Shown piece after piece: positions 15,556 to 18,088 of a stretch of 18,088 nt of DNA. The translations under genes and the position numbers were made by a program. Under the pieces are notes generated by a model. It made no database searches. It had not been told where the DNA came from and was given only the letters and a program-made list of their open reading frames with translations. Source of the DNA: Deltaproteobacteria bacterium (GTDB taxonomy: Bacteria > Desulfobacterota > Desulfobacteria > Desulfobacterales > JAUVVS01); NCBI GenBank assembly GCA_030604545.1, contig JAUVVS010000004.1:1-18088 (forward strand), written 5' to 3'. The stretch's first letter is position 1. The number at the start of each line of letters is the position of its first letter.

Positions 15556-16388
15556 GAATCTTCCTTTCTAAAAAGTAAGTTACATGAACCAGCCACTCTA
15601 TAATCTAACGGAAAATTGTCAAAATGATGGCAGGGTTGGTAATTTACTGATTTATAGATTAGACTATAGTTGTTGTCTCTAAATAATTGTATGATTTCTT
15701 TTAGCTCAAAAATCCAATATGCCATTCTCCTTCCCTGCATATTAACCTGAGTTGTGGCAAAAGTTTTCATCTTTCCCATGAAATGGTCAGTCAACAAAAT
15801 ATACTTTGGAGCCTTACTGATTAATTCAGCGAGTAATGCCTTATAATCCTGTATGTATTGAAGAGTACTCCCTAAGTATACAATATTCACTTTATGTAGC
15901 TCTGAAATATCTTCAAGAAAAAGAATGCTGTATTCCTGAGGAAATATCTTCCTGCCCAGTTCTATTTTTTTCATTAAATCAATAACATAATATTTGATAT
16001 TGGCACAATCTATTGAATTAAGACAATCTATGTAAGACGTACCCATCCCCCCTCCATAGTCAAGAATGGATATTTCCTTTTCTCTATCCATAAAGGTGGC
16101 TACAAGCATTGGAAGGAGGTTTGATATTTGCGATCTCGGTGTTGGTTGTGGTAAAATTTTTTCATCTACTAGAAAATTTCTGAATTTTTCAACTGTCTCA
16201 GTATAGGTGTCTTTTAATGATTCTTGACTATCGTAACCCGTGGCATTCTTTATATCTGAAAAGTTTTCATAGATTCCCTCAAATGTATTCAATGGCAGGC
16301 GCCCATTCTTAGTAATAATCCTGCACGCTTTAACAAATAAGGGCGGTAGTACCGACTTAATCATATTCTTTACTTTTTGCATGTTCAT
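15552..16388 (-). CDS. TIGR04325-type putative methyltransferase
   Basis: A 278-residue protein that I recognise as the TIGR04325 family (putative methyltransferase, LIC12133 type) found in polysaccharide loci. The family's N-terminal FEGIYENFSD (36-45), an IWE/FxG-like entry sequence, precedes the SAM-binding ILDYGGGMGTSY (108-119), in which three glycines follow the tyrosine. YYVIDL is the second strand, and YLGSTLQYIQDY and YILLTDHFMG the later core strands. The reaction is not established for the family. In this locus it is one of several methyltransferases and may act on the branched or amino sugar. The ATG at 16388 has a weak ribosome site, and a second ATG lies two codons in. A 35-base gap separates it from the aminotransferase gene. 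Confidence 0.86.
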   Translation of the reverse strand: MNMQKVKNMIKSVLPPLFVKACRIITKNGRLPLNTFEGIYENFSDIKNATGYDSQESLKDTYTETVEKFRNFLVDEKILPQPTPRSQISNLLPMLVATFMDREKEISILDYGGGMGTSYIDCLNSIDCANIKYYVIDLMKKIELGRKIFPQEYSILFLEDISELHKVNIVYLGSTLQYIQDYKALLAELISKAPKYILLTDHFMGKMKTFATTQVNMQGRRMAYWIFELKEIIQLFRDNNYSLIYKSVNYQPCHHFDNFPLDYRVAGSCNLLFRKEDS

Positions 16389-16423
16389 TACAGTTGACTC
16401 TATTCTTTTGTTTGCGTCTGTGG

Positions 16424-17524
16424 TTACTTTACTCTTTTGTCAACAAAATCTCTTATGGTATCGATAACAGTGTATATATCTTCCTTAGTCAGCTCAGGAT
16501 ATATTGGAATAGAGAGTATCTCCTTGGCTACGCACTCGGTTTGAGGCAATTTCCCATTGACTCCAGCATAGGCTGGCTGCTGGTGAACAGGCACGGGATA
16601 ATGTATGGCCGCCCCAATACCTTTCTTCCGCAAGAACTCAAGAAGCTCGTCTCGATCTCTGGTGCGGATCACAAAAAGGTGATAAACGTGGACAACGCCT
16701 TCCATCACCGTCGGAAGCACAAGGGGAGTCTCATCAAGCCCCCTACGATATAATTCAGCAATTCGCGCACGCTTGGCATTGTCCTCATCGAGATATTTGA
16801 GCTTGACGCGCAAAACTGCGGCCTGGATTTCGTCCAGTCGTGTGTTCCAACCAGAAATCTGGCTCACAAAACGCCTTGCCCACCCGTATTCCCTTAAGAG
16901 CCTTGCCTTTTCAGCCAGTGTATCATCATTGGTAACGACCATGCCGCCGTCGCCCAAGGCACCGAGATTCTTGGTGGGATAGAAACTGAAGCAGGCCATG
17001 TCTCCGAAAGAGCCGACTCGTTTATTCTTATACGTGGCCCCATGGGCCTGGGCACAGTCCTCAATGAGGCAAAGATTATGTTTTTTAGCAATTTGAAAAA
17101 TAGGTTCCATATCAGCGGACTGACCATAAATATGAACCGGGATAATTGCTTTTGTCTTTTGCGTTATAGCCGCTTCTAATTTAGCTGGATCAATAGTATA
17201 AAAATCCGGTTCAATATCCACAAAAACTGGTTTGGCGCCTGCAAGCTCTATCGCTGATACTGTCGCTACAGCAGTGTGCGAGACAGTAATTACTTCATCA
17301 CCTTTTCTTATATCACAAGAGACAAGAGCCAAATGCAAAGCTTCCGTACCGCTACCAACACCAATTCCATGACGGACCTCAATGTATTTAGCAAATTCCT
17401 CTTCAAAGGCTTTCACTTCCTCCCCCAGAATATACCATCCGCCATCAATTACACGAGAAATTGCAGCATCTATTTCTTCTTTATAAGAAAGATACTGGGC
17501 CTTTGGATTACTACATAAAATCAC
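16424..17524 (-). CDS. DegT/DnrJ/EryC1/StrS-type sugar aminotransferase (probable 3-keto sugar type)
   Basis: A 366-residue PLP-dependent aminotransferase. The N-terminus NPKAQYLSYKEEIDAAI leads to the phosphate-binding VGSGTEALHLAL (56-67). The pyridine-nitrogen-binding aspartate is in EDCAQAHGA (155-163), and FYPTKNLGALGDGGM (181-195) holds the PLP lysine K185. That last block is the one I associate with QdtB/FdtB/DesV-like 3-keto-sugar enzymes, so a 3-amino product is favoured (inference). GWNTRLDEIQAAVL is the family's arginine/substrate block. The start is taken as the GTG at 17524: AGGTG lies a few bases upstream, and the GTG overlaps the TGA of the C-methyltransferase gene. The frame is open to an ATG at 17560, which would add 12 unconserved-looking residues. 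It lies immediately downstream of a C-methyltransferase, as in EvaB-EvaC-type branched aminosugar pathways. Confidence 0.9.
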   Translation of the reverse strand: MILCSNPKAQYLSYKEEIDAAISRVIDGGWYILGEEVKAFEEEFAKYIEVRHGIGVGSGTEALHLALVSCDIRKGDEVITVSHTAVATVSAIELAGAKPVFVDIEPDFYTIDPAKLEAAITQKTKAIIPVHIYGQSADMEPIFQIAKKHNLCLIEDCAQAHGATYKNKRVGSFGDMACFSFYPTKNLGALGDGGMVVTNDDTLAEKARLLREYGWARRFVSQISGWNTRLDEIQAAVLRVKLKYLDEDNAKRARIAELYRRGLDETPLVLPTVMEGVVHVYHLFVIRTRDRDELLEFLRKKGIGAAIHYPVPVHQQPAYAGVNGKLPQTECVAKEILSIPIYPELTKEDIYTVIDTIRDFVDKRVK

Positions 17525-18088
17525 TCTAACACCTGCACTTTCGGCACATAGATAATCCACTTTCCATCGGATTCTATAAATTTTTGTTCTTTAGCCATTA
17601 TTTCTTTTGCATGGTTATAGGCAAACAGAAGAGCATAGTCAGGATAATTAGCTAAAAAATCTTCATAGGGATGAATCGGGATATGTGCTCCAGGACTGAA
17701 TTTTCCCTGCTTAAGCGGAGTTGTATCACTAATAAATTCAATATGATCGGCAGTAATTCCACAATAGTTGATAACGGTCGTACTTTTGGATGTTGCAGCA
17801 TAGCCCACAATTTTCTTCCCTTGCTGTCTTATATTATTCAAAAGTGCTATTAAACTATTACGGGAATGTTCACAGTTCTTGCGAAATATTTCATATGTTT
17901 CCGGCTTATCTAAACTCATCAGCTTCTCTTTTTCTAGCTGTTTATATACCTCATCAGAAACAGGACGTGCTCCTTTATGGGCGATTATATATCGCATTGA
18001 ACCTCCGTGTGTCTCTTGAGGTTCGATATCAACCACTTCCATACCATGCTGTTCAAAAAGATACTTTATGGAGGAAACAGAAAATAAG
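17521..18088 (-). CDS. Sugar C-methyltransferase, C-terminal part (5'-truncated by window)
   Basis: The open frame continues in phase beyond 18042 to the right edge, so the first in-frame ATG at 18042 is internal and not the gene start. Visible residues match the C-terminal domain of NovU/TylC3/EvaC-like sugar C-methyltransferases (Methyltransf_14 type). These include YLFEQHGMEVVDIEP, then THGGSMRYIIA with the HGGS motif, then IVGYAATSKSTTVINYCGI (a Rossmann-like glycine/alanine strand), FISDTTPLKQGKFSPG with the conserved D-x-x-P-x-K-x-G-x-x-x-PG block, and PDYALLFAYNHAKEI. The N-terminal zinc-binding and SAM domains would be beyond the edge. Such enzymes add a methyl to C3 (or C5) of a 4-keto deoxysugar nucleotide. 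The stop overlaps the GTG start of the aminotransferase. Confidence 0.9.
   Translation of the reverse strand, partial: LFSVSSIKYLFEQHGMEVVDIEPQETHGGSMRYIIAHKGARPVSDEVYKQLEKEKLMSLDKPETYEIFRKNCEHSRNSLIALLNNIRQQGKKIVGYAATSKSTTVINYCGITADHIEFISDTTPLKQGKFSPGAHIPIHPYEDFLANYPDYALLFAYNHAKEIMAKEQKFIESDGKWIIYVPKVQVLE

Noticed and set aside
17561..18042. C-methyltransferase fragment read as a complete small protein starting at 18042
   Set aside because: The frame stays open to the window edge and the residues before this ATG continue the family's conserved sequence, so it is the C-terminus of a longer gene.
1..18088. tRNA, rRNA, CRISPR arrays, insertion sequences and phage genes
   Set aside because: Read for by eye on both strands; no cloverleaf, spaced repeats, transposase motifs or terminal inverted repeats were found.

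Overview
The window is one long cell-surface glycan (O-antigen, LPS or capsule-like) biosynthesis locus. Every convincing gene lies on the minus strand, so the genes are transcribed from position 18088 towards 1. Most junctions are overlapping or nearly so (ATGA-type 4-base overlaps, gaps of 0-5 bases), as in one polycistronic operon. The overall AT-leaning composition, Shine-Dalgarno sites, a membrane GT-C transferase, an ABC glycolipid flippase and a cobalamin-type radical SAM enzyme suggest a Gram-negative, probably anaerobic or microaerophilic bacterium. The sequence alone does not fix the lineage.

Right-hand block (18088 to about 10700), sugar building. It starts with the C-terminal part of a sugar C-methyltransferase that runs off the window. 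Then come a PLP-dependent DegT-type sugar aminotransferase, a TIGR04325-type methyltransferase, an RmlC-like cupin epimerase, three extended SDR (epimerase/dehydratase/reductase) genes with a small methyltransferase between them, and a CmcI-type O-methyltransferase. Together these suggest a nucleotide-activated, C-branched, amino and/or O-methylated deoxysugar. The nucleotidyltransferase and 4,6-dehydratase that should start the pathway are not here and would lie upstream or elsewhere.

Middle block (10681 to 8708): a GT2 glycosyltransferase and a fourth SDR. The SDR is visibly more GC-rich than its neighbours. A 92-base gap follows, the longest non-coding stretch between the intact genes from 1207 rightward.

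Left-middle block (8615 to 2370), the most unusual part. It is a strongly AT-rich run of four genes followed by a GT-C gene: a DPM1/GtrB-like polyprenyl-phosphate glycosyltransferase, a B12-binding-type radical SAM protein, a class I methyltransferase, a UPF0104/LPG-synthase-TM-like multi-membrane protein, and a large GT39/ArnT-like membrane transferase. This arrangement fits a system that makes a polyprenyl-phosphate sugar, modifies it, moves it across the membrane and transfers it to a glycan in the periplasm. A GT4 glycosyltransferase ends this run.

Left end (1206 to 1). Directly behind the GT4 gene is a decayed C-terminal fragment of GDP-mannose 4,6-dehydratase (gmd) with two frameshifts, a scar of an earlier form of the locus. 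After it comes the N-terminal membrane domain of a PglK/MsbA-like ABC transporter that runs off the left edge. No tRNA, rRNA, CRISPR array, insertion sequence or clear intrinsic terminator was seen.
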